A model generated the notes under the pieces. That model had not been told where the DNA came from, did no database searches, and saw only the letters and a list, made by a program, of their open reading frames with translations. Shown piece after piece: positions 28,490-40,060 of a stretch of DNA of 64,000 nucleotides. A program made the position numbers and the translations under genes. Numbering within the stretch: position 1 is the first letter of the stretch; every line of letters starts with the position of its first letter. The DNA comes from RPQJ01 sp963712815 (GTDB taxonomy: Bacteria > Pseudomonadota > Gammaproteobacteria > Steroidobacterales > Steroidobacteraceae), in the NCBI GenBank assembly GCA_963712815.1, contig CAVQJL010000003.1, positions 1 to 64,000 on the forward strand. Reading direction: 5' to 3'.

Positions 28490-28574
28490 GATGCCAACGT
28501 ACGCCGCCGTCGATGGAATTAACAGCCTCTCCTGCGGAACATCCCCTGATATTCAGGGCTCGCATTTCCGCTGC

Positions 28575-28589
28575 CTATCGTTCTTATAG
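28575..28589. promoter_or_regulatory. OxyR-like binding site upstream of katG
   Basis: CTAT-N7-ATAG (CTATCGTTCTTATAG), a perfect dyad matching the inner halves of the OxyR consensus, lies 83 nt before the katG start in the divergent spacer. The outer half-sites match only weakly. Catalase-peroxidase genes are classic OxyR targets, so the placement supports the call. A second small palindrome, CCCTGATATTCAGGG, lies at 28546-28560. Confidence 0.45.
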
Positions 28590-28672
28590 AAAACTACGAC
28601 TTCCCAGATCTGCGCTGCCGGAACACAGTGCTCGTTGCGCGCTGAATCCCTTGCACACCAGGAGTTCCAAGA

Positions 28673-30908
<2,236 letters not shown>

Positions 30909-30938
30909 GCTTCGATACGCGCCGGAACGGCGCTCGGA

Positions 30939-30973
30939 CGGCGGCGCACGAAAATGCGCCGCCGTTTTTTTTT
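30939..30973 (+). terminator. Rho-independent terminator of katG
   Basis: A perfect 10-bp stem (CGGCGGCGCA / TGCGCCGCCG) with a CGAAAA loop, followed by nine T residues, 31 nt after the katG stop. This is the clearest intrinsic terminator in the window. Confidence 0.9.
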
Positions 30974-31063
30974 CGCCCAACGCCGAGTTCGTGCCCGTCG
31001 TGACATGCGGGTGTATCGTTCTACCTGGACGCCGTGGCCGGACGATTGGCGCAACCGCAAGCC

Positions 31064-32665
31064 ATGAACGACTCAAGGCTCAGACGATTCGTCGGCGAAC
31101 TCAGGAAGCGCAAGGTCACGCGCGCCGCGATCGTATATGTCGTCGTCGCGTGGGCCATCATGGAAGGCGGCGAGCTGATCTTCACGGCATTGAAGCTACC
31201 GGAGTGGACCGTGACCCTCCTGGTCGCGCTGGCCATTCTCGGGTTCCCGCTGGCACTGGTGCTCGCGTGGGCCTACGACCTGACCCCGGACGGCCTGCAG
31301 CGCGACGTCCGCACGAGCGCCGGTACGCCGGTCGCGCAGGCGTCCCCGCCTGAAACGGACCCGTCGACGACCGCTCAAGGACTGTCGATCGCGGTGCTGC
31401 CGTTCGACGACATGAGCGAGAAGAAGGACCAGGGGTACTTCTGCGAGGGGATCGCCGAGGAGATCCTCAACACCCTGAGCAAGTTGGACAACGTTCGCGT
31501 CGCCTCGCGCACCTCCTCCTTCCATGCCGGGACCGGCTGCAGCGACGTCCAGGAGGTGGGCCGCAAGCTCAACGTCATGGCCGTGCTCGAGGGCAGCGTG
31601 CGCAAGTCCGGCGAGCACATGCGCATCACGGCGCAGCTCGTGAAGACCACCGACGGCTACCACCTCTGGTCGCGCCGCTACGACTTCGACCTCGAGGACG
31701 TGTTCCGGATCCAGGACGAGATCGCCACATCGATCGCCGAGACTTTGAGCCTGGGCATGAGCCGCGCTCCGGCCGACCCCGGCGCCAGGGTCTCGCCGAA
31801 GGCCTACGACTTCTACCTGCGGGGACTCAGCTATTTCGCGAAACACAGCGGGCAGGACACGATCTACGCGAGGCAGATGTTCCAGCGGGCGATCGACGTC
31901 GAGCCGGGCTTCGGGAAGGCCTGGGCAGGGCTCGCCTATACGTACGGGTTCGAGTACATGTACTTCAACGCCACCGGCCAGAACCGCCAGGAGGCCATCC
32001 GCAGCAGCACCCGCGCGCTGGAACTGGCTCCGGACCTTCCCGAGTCGCACGTCTCGAGCGGCATCGCGCACTGCATGAACTCGGACTACGGCCAGGCCGA
32101 CCGCGAGTTCCAGAGGGCCCTGCAGCTCGATCGCGGCAACTTCGAGGCGTGGTACTTCTACGGTCGCAGCAAGGTGCACGAGGGCGACATCCGCCGCGCC
32201 ATCGAGCTGTTCGAGGGCGCCGCCACGGTCCGGCCCGAGGACTACCAGAGCAAGCTGCTGCAGGCCCAGCTGTACGTCAGCATCGGCGAGCCCGACAAGG
32301 CCATCGAGGTCACTCGCGAGGGCCTCGAGCGGGCGCGCCGGATCCTGGAACTGAATCCCGACGACGTGCGCGCATGGAACCTGGGAGCCTTCGGACTCCT
32401 GCGCCTGGGTGAGAAGGCGGAGGCGAGGCGCTGGATCCAGAGGTCCCTGGAGTCCGCGCCGCGGGACTCGATCGTGCACTACAACGCCGCCTGCTTCTTT
32501 GCGCTGGCCGGGGAAAAGGACAAGGCGCTGGACTGCCTCGAGCGCTGCCTGATCAAGGTCGGCAACATCAGCCGCGAGTGGCTGGAGCACGATTCCGACC
32601 TCGACTCCATTCGCTCGGAACCGCGCTTCCGGGAAGTCGTCGAGATGCTGGTCGGGCGCCACTGA
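31064..32665 (+). CDS. Membrane-anchored FlgO/TolB-N-like TPR protein
   Basis: A 533-residue protein. I start at ATG 31064 (NDSRLRRFVGELRKRKVTRA); an in-frame GTG at 31034 is also possible. Two membrane helices (AIVYVVVAWAIMEGGELIF; TLLVALAILGFPLALVLAWA) and the conserved YDLTPDGLQRD follow a cytosolic basic start; this N-terminal block is typical of adenylate-cyclase-like and TPR regulatory proteins. Residues 115-245 form the FlgO/TolB-N-like module (IAVLPFDDMSEKKDQGYFCE, IAEEILNTLSKLDNVRVASR, VLEGSVRKSGEHMRITAQLV), and the rest are TPRs. No cyclase domain is present. The same module with TPRs is in the TIR protein at 21371, so two related sensors or scaffolds lie 8 kb apart. Confidence 0.8.
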   Translation: MNDSRLRRFVGELRKRKVTRAAIVYVVVAWAIMEGGELIFTALKLPEWTVTLLVALAILGFPLALVLAWAYDLTPDGLQRDVRTSAGTPVAQASPPETDPSTTAQGLSIAVLPFDDMSEKKDQGYFCEGIAEEILNTLSKLDNVRVASRTSSFHAGTGCSDVQEVGRKLNVMAVLEGSVRKSGEHMRITAQLVKTTDGYHLWSRRYDFDLEDVFRIQDEIATSIAETLSLGMSRAPADPGARVSPKAYDFYLRGLSYFAKHSGQDTIYARQMFQRAIDVEPGFGKAWAGLAYTYGFEYMYFNATGQNRQEAIRSSTRALELAPDLPESHVSSGIAHCMNSDYGQADREFQRALQLDRGNFEAWYFYGRSKVHEGDIRRAIELFEGAATVRPEDYQSKLLQAQLYVSIGEPDKAIEVTREGLERARRILELNPDDVRAWNLGAFGLLRLGEKAEARRWIQRSLESAPRDSIVHYNAACFFALAGEKDKALDCLERCLIKVGNISREWLEHDSDLDSIRSEPRFREVVEMLVGRH

Positions 32666-32708
32666 GTCCGATCCCGGCCGACAGCCGAAAAGGCGGCACC
32701 GGCCGTGC

Positions 32709-32720
32709 GCTAGACTCCAC
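32709..32720 (+). promoter_or_regulatory. Candidate -10 region of maeB
   Basis: GCTAGACTCCAC with a TAGACT hexamer, identical to the 12-mer before the TonB receptor gene, lies 28 nt ahead of the maeB start. No good -35 is visible. Confidence 0.25.
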
Positions 32721-32747
32721 GCGCGAATTCAGGATTCAGGAGACGAC

Positions 32748-35063
32748 GTGAGAAGCCCGACATTGGATGCCGACCTGGTCGCGGCGGCGCTCGAGTATCA
32801 CCGTCATCCGGCGCCCGGCAAGGTCTCGGTCGTTCCGACCAAGGCGCTGATCAACCAGCGCGACCTCGCCCTCGCCTACTCGCCCGGCGTGGCCGCCGCC
32901 TGCGAGGCCATCGTCGCCGATCCTGCCGAAGCGGCCTCGCTGACGTCGCGAGCCAACCTCGTTGGCGTCGTCACCAACGGCACGGCGGTGCTCGGACTCG
33001 GCAACATCGGCCCGCTCGCCGCCAAGCCGGTCATGGAGGGCAAGGGCTGCCTGTTCAAGAAATTCGCCGGCATCGATGTGTTCGACATCGAGCTCGCCGA
33101 GGGCGATCCGGACCGGCTGGTGGACATCATCGCCGCGCTGGAGCCGACGCTCGGCGGCGTGAACCTCGAGGACATCAAGGCGCCCGAGTGCTTCTACGTC
33201 GAGCGCAAGCTGCGCGAGCGCATGAAGATCCCGGTCTTCCACGACGACCAGCACGGCACGGCGATCATCTCGGCCGCGGCACTCCTCAACGGCCTCGCGG
33301 TCGTCGGCAAGGACATCGGCCGGATCAAGGTCGTGTGCTCGGGCGCCGGCGCCGCAGCAATCGCCTGCCTCGACCTGATGGTCCAGCTCGGCGTCAGGCG
33401 CGAGAGCGTCTACGTCTGCGACAGCAAGGGGGTCGTCTTCGTCGGCCGCGAGCCGGACATGGAGCCGAACAAGGCGCGCTATGCGCAGGAAACGCAGGCG
33501 AGGAAGCTGGCGGACGTCATCGACGGTGCAGACGTCTTTCTCGGCTGCTCGACCGCCGGCGTCCTGACGGCGGAGATGGTCGGGACGATGGCGCCCGCAC
33601 CGCTGATCCTCGCGCTCGCCAACCCGGTGCCGGAGATCATGCCCGACGTCGCCAAGGCGGCGCGACCCGACTGCGTCGTCGCGACGGGGCGTTCCGACTT
33701 CCCCAACCAGGTGAACAACGTCCTGTGCTTTCCGTTCCTCTTCCGCGGCGCGCTCGACGTCGGCGCCACGCGCATCACCGAGGAGATGAAGCTCGCCTGC
33801 GTCTATGCGATCGCGGATCTCGCCCGCGCGGAGCCCTCGGACCTGCTGGCCAACGCCTACGGCAGCGCCGATCTCGCCTTCGGGGCCGAGAACATCATCC
33901 CGAAGCCGTTCGATCCCCGCCTGATCGTCAGGATCGCCCCGGCGGTCGCGCGCGCGGCCATGGAGTCCGGCGTGGCGACGCGCCCCATCGCCGACTTCGA
34001 CGCGTACGTCCGCGAGCTCACGAACTTCGTCTATCACTCCGGCACGATCATGCGGCCGGTGTTCGCCACCGCGCGTGACTCGGGTCGCCGCGTGCTCTAC
34101 GCCGAAGGCGAGGACGAGCGCGTGCTGCGGGCCGCGCGCGTGGTGATCGACGAGCGCCTCGCGCGCCCGATCCTGATCGGCCGGCCCTCGGTCATCGAGA
34201 TGCGCATCCGCAAGGCCGGCCTCGACCTCCAGGCCGAGCGCGACTTCGAGATCGTCAATCCGGAGTCCGACCCGCGCTACCGGGAGATCTGGAACGAGTA
34301 CTACCGGATCATGTCGCGCAAGGGCGTGACGCCGGCGATCGCCCAGGCCGAGATCCGGCAGAACACGACGCTCATCGGCGCGATGCTGCTGCGCCGGAAC
34401 GAGGCGGATGCCCTGATCGCGGGACCGTCGGGCCTGTACGCGCAGCAGCTCAAGCCCATCGCGGACGTGATCGGCCTCTCGCCGCACGCGCGCCTGTTCG
34501 CCGCACTGACGGTGCTGATGCTGCCGAAGCGCACGCTGTTCATCACGGACCCGTACGTGAACGACAATCCGGACGCCGAGGACATAGCCGCGATGACGGT
34601 GCTTGCGTCCGCCGAGGTGCGCCGCTTCGGCCTGACGCCCCGCGTCGCGTTGCTGTCGCACTCGAGCTTCGGCAGCACGCCATGCGCGTCGTCGACGAAG
34701 ATGAGCCGCGCGCGCGAGATCCTGGCCGGGCTGGCGCCGGATCTCGAGGCGGACGGCGAGATGAAGGCCGACCAGGCGCTCGTGGACGACATCCGCGTGC
34801 GAGTGCACCCGGACTCGCGACTCACCGGCCCGGCCAACCTGCTCGTGATGCCGAACATGGATGCCGCCAACATCTCGCTCAACCTGCTCAAGGCCGCGCA
34901 GGGAGAGGGCATCACGGTGGGTCCGATCCTGCTCGGCGCCGCGAAGCCCGTGCACATCCTCACGCCGAGCGCGACGGTGCGCCGGTTCGTGAACATCACG
35001 GCGCTGGCCGTGGCGCAGGCCGCAGGCCGGGCGGAGACCGTGGCCGCGACGCCGGGGGCCTGA
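32748..35063 (+). CDS. maeB: NADP-dependent malic enzyme with phosphotransacetylase-like C-terminus
   Basis: A 771-residue enzyme that oxidatively decarboxylates malate to pyruvate, yielding NADPH. The start is GTG 32748 with AGGAGA 5 nt upstream. The malic-enzyme half (1-430) shows TKALINQRDLALAYSPGVAA, GLGNIGPLAAKPVMEGKGCL, IPVFHDDQHGTAIISAAALL and the nucleotide loop KVVCSGAGAAAIACLDLM. The C-terminal half (435-760) is related to phosphotransacetylase (RRVLYAEGEDERVLRAARVV, LLRRNEADALIAGPSGLY) and in MaeB is regulatory rather than catalytic, binding acetyl-CoA. Length matches the family. The MFS gene follows after 13 nt. Confidence 0.93.
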   Translation: MRSPTLDADLVAAALEYHRHPAPGKVSVVPTKALINQRDLALAYSPGVAAACEAIVADPAEAASLTSRANLVGVVTNGTAVLGLGNIGPLAAKPVMEGKGCLFKKFAGIDVFDIELAEGDPDRLVDIIAALEPTLGGVNLEDIKAPECFYVERKLRERMKIPVFHDDQHGTAIISAAALLNGLAVVGKDIGRIKVVCSGAGAAAIACLDLMVQLGVRRESVYVCDSKGVVFVGREPDMEPNKARYAQETQARKLADVIDGADVFLGCSTAGVLTAEMVGTMAPAPLILALANPVPEIMPDVAKAARPDCVVATGRSDFPNQVNNVLCFPFLFRGALDVGATRITEEMKLACVYAIADLARAEPSDLLANAYGSADLAFGAENIIPKPFDPRLIVRIAPAVARAAMESGVATRPIADFDAYVRELTNFVYHSGTIMRPVFATARDSGRRVLYAEGEDERVLRAARVVIDERLARPILIGRPSVIEMRIRKAGLDLQAERDFEIVNPESDPRYREIWNEYYRIMSRKGVTPAIAQAEIRQNTTLIGAMLLRRNEADALIAGPSGLYAQQLKPIADVIGLSPHARLFAALTVLMLPKRTLFITDPYVNDNPDAEDIAAMTVLASAEVRRFGLTPRVALLSHSSFGSTPCASSTKMSRAREILAGLAPDLEADGEMKADQALVDDIRVRVHPDSRLTGPANLLVMPNMDAANISLNLLKAAQGEGITVGPILLGAAKPVHILTPSATVRRFVNITALAVAQAAGRAETVAATPGA

Positions 35064-35076
35064 GGCCGCAACCGAC

Positions 35077-36757
35077 GTGCACGCGCCCTCGCGATTCGAG
35101 CAGTGGCGACGGGCCACGCTCGCCCCGTTCGAACACCGGGCCTTTGCGCTGTTCTGGTGGGCCACGCTGGCATCGTCGTTCGGCAGCATGATCCAGACGG
35201 TGGGCGCGTCGTGGCTCATGGCCACGATCGCACCGTCGGCCGACATGGTGGCGCTCGTGCAGACGGCGAGCGCGCTGCCGTTCTTCTTCCTGTCGCTGCT
35301 GGCCGGCGCCTTCGCCGACACGCGCGATCGCCGCTCGATCATGCTGGTCTCGCAGGTCCTGTCGCTGCTCGCCTCGGCAGCGCTCGCGGCGGTCGCGCTC
35401 GCGGGCGCCATCACCCCGTCGCTGCTGCTCGGGCTCACGTTCCTGATCGGCTGCGGCGCCGCGGCGTTCGCGCCGGCGTGGCAGGCGTCGATCGGCGACC
35501 AGGTGCCGCGCGCTGCAGATCGCGCCCGCGGTGATGGCGAACGCGGTCGGCTTCAACCTGGCGCGGAGTCTCGGGCCGGCCATCGGCGGCGTCATCGTGG
35601 CCGCCGTCGGTGCGGCGGCGGCGTTCGTCGTCAACGCAGTGTCGTACCTCGGCATCATTGCCACCCTCTTCTGGTGGCGGCCGAAGCGGGTACGCAGCGA
35701 GCTGCCGCCCGAGCCGCTCGGGACGGCGATCGCGGCCGGCCTGCGCTACGTGAGCCTCTCGCCGCACCTGCTCGCGATCCTGCTGCGCTGCGCCCTGTAC
35801 ACGATCCCGATCGTCGCGGTCCCGGCGCTCATGCCGATCGTGGCGCGCGACCTGCTGGGCGGCGGCGCGACGACCTTCGGCATCCTGCTGGGCGCGTTCG
35901 GCGTCGGCGCGATGCTGGGCGCGCTCTCGAGCGCCACGCTGCGCCACCGCTTCACCAGCGACACGCTGTTGCGGCTGCTGTCCGCGCTGGCCTGCGTCGC
36001 GATGATCGGAATCGGCCAGAGCCGCTGGCACGCGCTGACGATGCTCGCGCACGTGCTCGCCGGGTCCGTGTGGACGCTGGCGTTCGCGAACTACAACATC
36101 GCCGTGCAGCTCTCCTCGCCCCGCTGGGTGACCGGCCGGATGCTGGCGACCTACCAGACCGTCGCGTTCGCCAGCATGGCGCTCGGCAGCTGGTGGTGGG
36201 GCGAGTTCGCGAGCGCGCTCGGCCTGCGCGAGGCGCTGACGGTCGCCGGGGTCGCTTCGCTGGTGTCGCTCGCGGCCGCGCGCTGGCTGCCGATCTCGGT
36301 CGAGCGAGCTCGGTTCGCTCGACCCGCGCGCCCGGGTCGAGCTCAACCCGCCGAGCGTCGAGATCCACTCCGCGTCCGGCCCGATCGTCGTCGGCGATCG
36401 AGTACCGCGTGCGACCCGGGAATGCGGTCGGGTTCGCGGCCGTGATCAACGAGGTCGGCCGCATCCGCCGACGCGACGGCGCCCGCGCCTGGTCGATCAG
36501 CCAGGACGTCGACGCCGTGCGACCTGTGGGTCGAGCGCTTCGAGTTCCCGACCTGGCTCGACTACCTGCGCTGGCGCACCCGACCGACCGAGTCGGACCA
36601 GGCCGTGCGCGCACGCCTGCTGCGATCGGTCGACGACGAGCAGTTCCGGGTGCGCCGCCTCGTGGCGCGGCCGCCGGGCGCGCATCCGCTCGGCACACCC
36701 CCGGCCGCGGGGCCGCAGGACGCGGACGCCGGGCACGGCGATCACGGGCAATGGTGA
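35077..36757 (+). pseudogene. MFS_3 exporter with C-terminal soluble domain, four +1 frame changes
   Basis: A major-facilitator transporter of the MFS_3 (EntS-like, transmembrane secretion effector) group, about 559 residues when corrected, starting at GTG 35077. Twelve helices are recognisable between FALFWWATLASSFGSMIQTV and VAGVASLVSLAAARWLPISV, with the loop FADTRDRRSIMLVSQVLSLL. The C-terminus carries a soluble region with EYRVRPGNAVGFAAVINEVG, RIRRRDGARAWSISQDVD and DLWVERFEFPTWLDYLRW, a monooxygenase-like ferredoxin fold usual in this group. Frame changes, each a gain of one base, lie near 35513 (CGCGCTGCAG), 36308, 36393 (GTCGGCGATC) and 36514 (GACGCCGTGC). It probably exports a small molecule such as a siderophore or drug; the substrate is unknown. 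Confidence 0.8.
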
Positions 36758-36788
36758 CGATCGCTCCATCGGGACGCGGATTCCCGGC

Positions 36789-37682
36789 TCAGCGGCGGTG
36801 CGACAGCTTCCGGCTGGCCCGCTCCGCGCCCTGCGACAGCGCCGCAAGCTTCGCCCACAGCACGTCCGGATCAACCCCGGCCGTGCCGACGTGGATGCTG
36901 AATCCGCAGTCGGTCCCGGCCATGACGTTGTCGCGCCCGACCCGGTCCGCGCAGCGCGGGATGCGCTGGGCGACGAGGTCGGGGTGCTCGATGTAGTTCG
37001 ACTGCACCTCGATCACGCCGGGGATCAGCATTTTCCCTGCGCGCAGTTTCACCTGCTCGAACACCGACCACTCGTGCGCGTGACGGGGGTTCGCCGCCTC
37101 GAACTTGACCGCGTGCGGCTTCGCCTTCCAGACCTCGTCGACGATGTCCTCGAACGGCACGTCGCAGTGGTGCGGTCCGGGGTAATTGCCCCAGCACAGG
37201 TGCATGCGCACCCGCTCGGCCGGGATGTTGACGAAGGCGCGATTCAGGGCCTCGACGTGCAGTTCCATGCGTTCCCGGAATTCGGCCAGGGACAGCTCCC
37301 GGTACTGCGTGTGCCGACCCATCGCGAGGTCCGGGCAATCGACCTGCAACATGATGCCGGCAACCACGATCGCCTCGTACTCGTGCCGCATCGCCTCGGC
37401 GAGCGGGAAGACGTAGCTCGTGCCGGTACCGCCGAGCCCGCTCAGGCGATCCTTGATGTACGTGGCATAGCTCGGCTTCGGCCACTCGCCGTCGTTGACG
37501 ATGTCCACGCCGGCCGCGACCTGGCGTGCGACGGCTTCGCCCACCGCCCGCTCCACCCGCTCCTGCAGCGCCGACTCGTCGATCGGGATGCCGTCCTCGC
37601 GGGCGAACATGATTTCCACGAGGTCGTCGGGTCGCGGCAGGCTGCCGACGTGGGTCGTCAGGATGCGTCCGTTCGAGTTCAT
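36789..37682 (-). CDS. MetE-like cobalamin-independent methionine synthase family protein
   Basis: A 297-residue protein starting at ATG 37682 (NSNGRILTTHVGSLPRPDDL), which is the conserved start of this family. It contains only the C-terminal, catalytic-type barrel of MetE. Zinc-ligand segments are RMHLCWGNYPGPHH, FEAANPRHAHEWSVFE and MAGTDCGFS, giving the expected His, Cys, Glu and Cys. Stand-alone short MetE-like proteins are often not methionine synthases but methyltransferases of other substrates, or of unknown role, so the function should be left open. It is convergent with the MFS gene and divergent from the methyltransferase at 37833. Confidence 0.8.
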   Translation of the reverse strand: MNSNGRILTTHVGSLPRPDDLVEIMFAREDGIPIDESALQERVERAVGEAVARQVAAGVDIVNDGEWPKPSYATYIKDRLSGLGGTGTSYVFPLAEAMRHEYEAIVVAGIMLQVDCPDLAMGRHTQYRELSLAEFRERMELHVEALNRAFVNIPAERVRMHLCWGNYPGPHHCDVPFEDIVDEVWKAKPHAVKFEAANPRHAHEWSVFEQVKLRAGKMLIPGVIEVQSNYIEHPDLVAQRIPRCADRVGRDNVMAGTDCGFSIHVGTAGVDPDVLWAKLAALSQGAERASRKLSHRR

Positions 37683-37832
37683 CGGTAGCCGATCTCCGTT
37701 GCGGGTGATGCCCGCGCCGGGGCGTCGGGCATTCAATGCCCGCGATCGCGGGCGCGGGTCTGCCGGTCTTCGACGGCGCCGAGACTTCAGCGGGGCTTCC
37801 CGCGCCGGCTGCGCGTACGATGATCGCCGGCC

Positions 37833-38480
37833 ATGACACGACGCATCCATTCCGCGCGGGGCCCCGATCGCGATGCCGCCCTCGAGCAGTACCGGCGGCG
37901 CGCTAGCGTCTATGACCGGGAGCTGGCGTTCTTCGAGCCCATACGGCGGCTCGCCATCTCGAGGCTCGAGCTGCGCCCCGGTGACGTCGTGTTCGACGTG
38001 GGATGCGGCACCGGCCTGAGCCTGGCGATGCTGAGGCAGGGGGTCGGTCCGAAGGGTCGCATCGTCGGCATCGAGCAGTCTCCCGAGATGGTCGAGCAGG
38101 CGCGCCGTCGCGTGGCACGGGCGCGCTGGGCACGCGTGACGCTGATTTGCTCACCGGTGGAGGACGCCAGGCTGCGCGTCCGCGCGGATGCCGCACTGTT
38201 CCACTTCACGCACGACATCCTCCAGCGGCCCGAGGCGATCGCCAATGTCCTCGGTCGGCTGAAGCCGGGCGCGCGCGTGGTGGCGTCGGGCTTGAAGTGG
38301 GCCGCTCCATGGCTGGCGCGGCCCGTCAACCTGCTGGTCCTTCCGGCCGCGCTGCGCTCGGTCACGTCGCTCGACGGCATGGACCGGCCGTGGCAGCTGC
38401 TGCAGGAGCAGCTCGGCCGAATGAAGGTGGAGTCCAGGCTGCTCGGCGCTGCGTACGTCGCCAGCGGTGTCCATGCCTGA
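37833..38480 (+). CDS. Class I SAM-dependent methyltransferase
   Basis: A 215-residue methyltransferase. Motif I is VVFDVGCGTGLSLAMLRQ, followed by KGRIVGIEQSPEMVEQARRR and a motif-IV-like ALFHFTHDILQRPEAI, and ends with RLKPGARVVASGLKW. The fold resembles UbiE/Methyltransf_25 enzymes. The substrate cannot be read. The ATG at 37833 directly follows a 150-bp divergent spacer. Downstream there is a degraded region before egtB. Confidence 0.8.
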   Translation: MTRRIHSARGPDRDAALEQYRRRASVYDRELAFFEPIRRLAISRLELRPGDVVFDVGCGTGLSLAMLRQGVGPKGRIVGIEQSPEMVEQARRRVARARWARVTLICSPVEDARLRVRADAALFHFTHDILQRPEAIANVLGRLKPGARVVASGLKWAAPWLARPVNLLVLPAALRSVTSLDGMDRPWQLLQEQLGRMKVESRLLGAAYVASGVHA

Positions 38481-38776
38481 TCGTCGGCGCATGTCGCCTG
38501 GCGTGGAGGGCCGGACGGGCCGGAATGTGCGCCCCGTCACGCGTTGGCGTCGATCCTCGCAGCCATCCTGGCCGGCGCAGCCGCCCGGGGCTCGACCGAC
38601 CCGGCCGCGCGACGCACCTGGTGGCTGCTCGCGGCTGCGCTCGGGTGCTACAGCGCCGGCGACCTGCTGACTGTTCGACGTCGATCCCTGAGTGGCCGCA
38701 TGCCGGCGACGAGGTTGCATTACCGGACTCGATCTTTCATAACGTCCCTTGGGCAGGCTGAACGGAACGCCACGCC
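38481..38776 (+). pseudogene. Remnant of an inner-membrane protein
   Basis: Between the methyltransferase and egtB, a plus-strand frame at about 38544-38690 reads ASILAAILAGAAARGSTDPA and then RRTWWLLAAALGCYSAGDLL, a pattern typical of N-terminal membrane helices of multi-pass signalling proteins (for example those preceding GGDEF domains). It has no proper start, no downstream domain and ends at once, so it appears to be a truncated relic. The rest of this interval shows nothing I can identify except the egtB upstream region. Confidence 0.35.
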
Positions 38777-40060
38777 ATGGGCCACGAAACCGTAGTCGCG
38801 CGGGACGTGACGCGCTGGGACCACGCCACCGGCGCCCGCAGGTACCGGCAGGTCCGGGCCGGATCGATGCACCTCGCCGAACCGCTGACGGCCGAGGACT
38901 GCGCCGCGCAGAGCATGCCCGACGCGAGCCCGGCCAAGTGGCACCTGGCGCACACGACGTGGTTCTTCGAGCAGTTCGTGCTGCGGCCGCACGCGCCGGG
39001 CTATCCCGTCTTCGACCCGGACTTCGAGTACCTGTTCAATTCGTACTACGACTCCGTCGGAGCGCGCCACCCTCGCCCCGAGCGCGGGCTGCTGACACGG
39101 CCACCGCTGGCCCGGATCATCGACTATCGCGCGCACGTGGACGAGCACATGCAGCGACTGCTCGCGGACGGCGACGCTCCGGCCGCCCTCGCCGAGCTCG
39201 GGCTCAATCACGAGCAGCAGCACCAGGAATTGATGCTCACGGACGTGAAGCACCTGTTCTCGCGCAACGCACTCGAGCCCGCCTACCGTCGCGATCTCGC
39301 GACCGAGGCCGGCGCCGTGCGCGAGCGCGTGCCGACCGGATGGTCGCGCCACGAGGGCGGTCTGCGCGAGACAGGGGCCGACCCGGGTTCGGGCTTTTGC
39401 TTCGACAACGAGACGCCGCGCCACCGGGTCTGGGTCGATCCGTACCGGCTCGCCCTCCGGCCGGTCACCAACGGCGAATTCCGCGAGTTCGTCCGCGACG
39501 GCGGCTACGACCAGGCGCTGCTGTGGTTGTCCGACGGCTGGTCCACGGCCCGGCGCGAGGGGTGGCGCCGGCCGCTGTACTGGTCCGAGGCCCTCGACTC
39601 CGAGTTCACGCTCGGCGGTCGACGTGAGCTCGATCGCGACGCCCCGGTCTGTCACGTGAGCTACTACGAGGCCGACGCTTTTGCCCGCTGGGCCGGCGCA
39701 CGCCTGCCGACCGAGGCCGAATGGGAACTGGCCGCCGCGGACCAGCCGGTGGTGGGCAACCTGCTCGGTTCCGGGTCGCTGCATCCGCGACCGGCCCGCG
39801 AGCGCGGCACGCTCGCGCAGCTGTTCGGCGACGTCTGGGAGTGGACCGCCTCGCCGTACGTGCCCTACCCCGGTTTCGTGGCCGCGCAAGGCGCGCTCGG
39901 CGAGTACAACGGCAAGTTCATGTGCAACCAGATGGTGCTGCGCGGCGGTTCCTGCGCCACCCCCGCCGGTCACGTCCGTGCAAGCTACCGCAACTTCTTT
40001 CCACCCCAGGCCCGCTGGCAGTTCTCAGGCCTGCGGCTCGCCGGGCCGGCCGAACCATGA
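38777..40060 (+). CDS. egtB: Ergothioneine biosynthesis sulfoxide synthase EgtB
   Basis: A 427-residue non-haem iron enzyme that couples hercynine with a cysteine-containing thiol to give the sulfoxide precursor of ergothioneine. The N-terminal DinB-like domain supplies the iron ligands in KWHLAHTTWFFEQF and NHEQQHQELMLTDVKH (the HX3HXE motif). The C-terminal FGE-sulfatase-like domain shows YRLALRPVTNGEFREFVRDG, CHVSYYEADAFARWAGARLP, LFGDVWEWTASPYVPYPGF and LRGGSCATPAGHVRASYRNF. Which thiol donor is used, cysteine or gamma-glutamylcysteine, cannot be determined. Its stop overlaps the egtD start (ATGA). The ATG at 38777 is the likely start. No egtE is in the window. Confidence 0.93.
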   Translation: MGHETVVARDVTRWDHATGARRYRQVRAGSMHLAEPLTAEDCAAQSMPDASPAKWHLAHTTWFFEQFVLRPHAPGYPVFDPDFEYLFNSYYDSVGARHPRPERGLLTRPPLARIIDYRAHVDEHMQRLLADGDAPAALAELGLNHEQQHQELMLTDVKHLFSRNALEPAYRRDLATEAGAVRERVPTGWSRHEGGLRETGADPGSGFCFDNETPRHRVWVDPYRLALRPVTNGEFREFVRDGGYDQALLWLSDGWSTARREGWRRPLYWSEALDSEFTLGGRRELDRDAPVCHVSYYEADAFARWAGARLPTEAEWELAAADQPVVGNLLGSGSLHPRPARERGTLAQLFGDVWEWTASPYVPYPGFVAAQGALGEYNGKFMCNQMVLRGGSCATPAGHVRASYRNFFPPQARWQFSGLRLAGPAEP

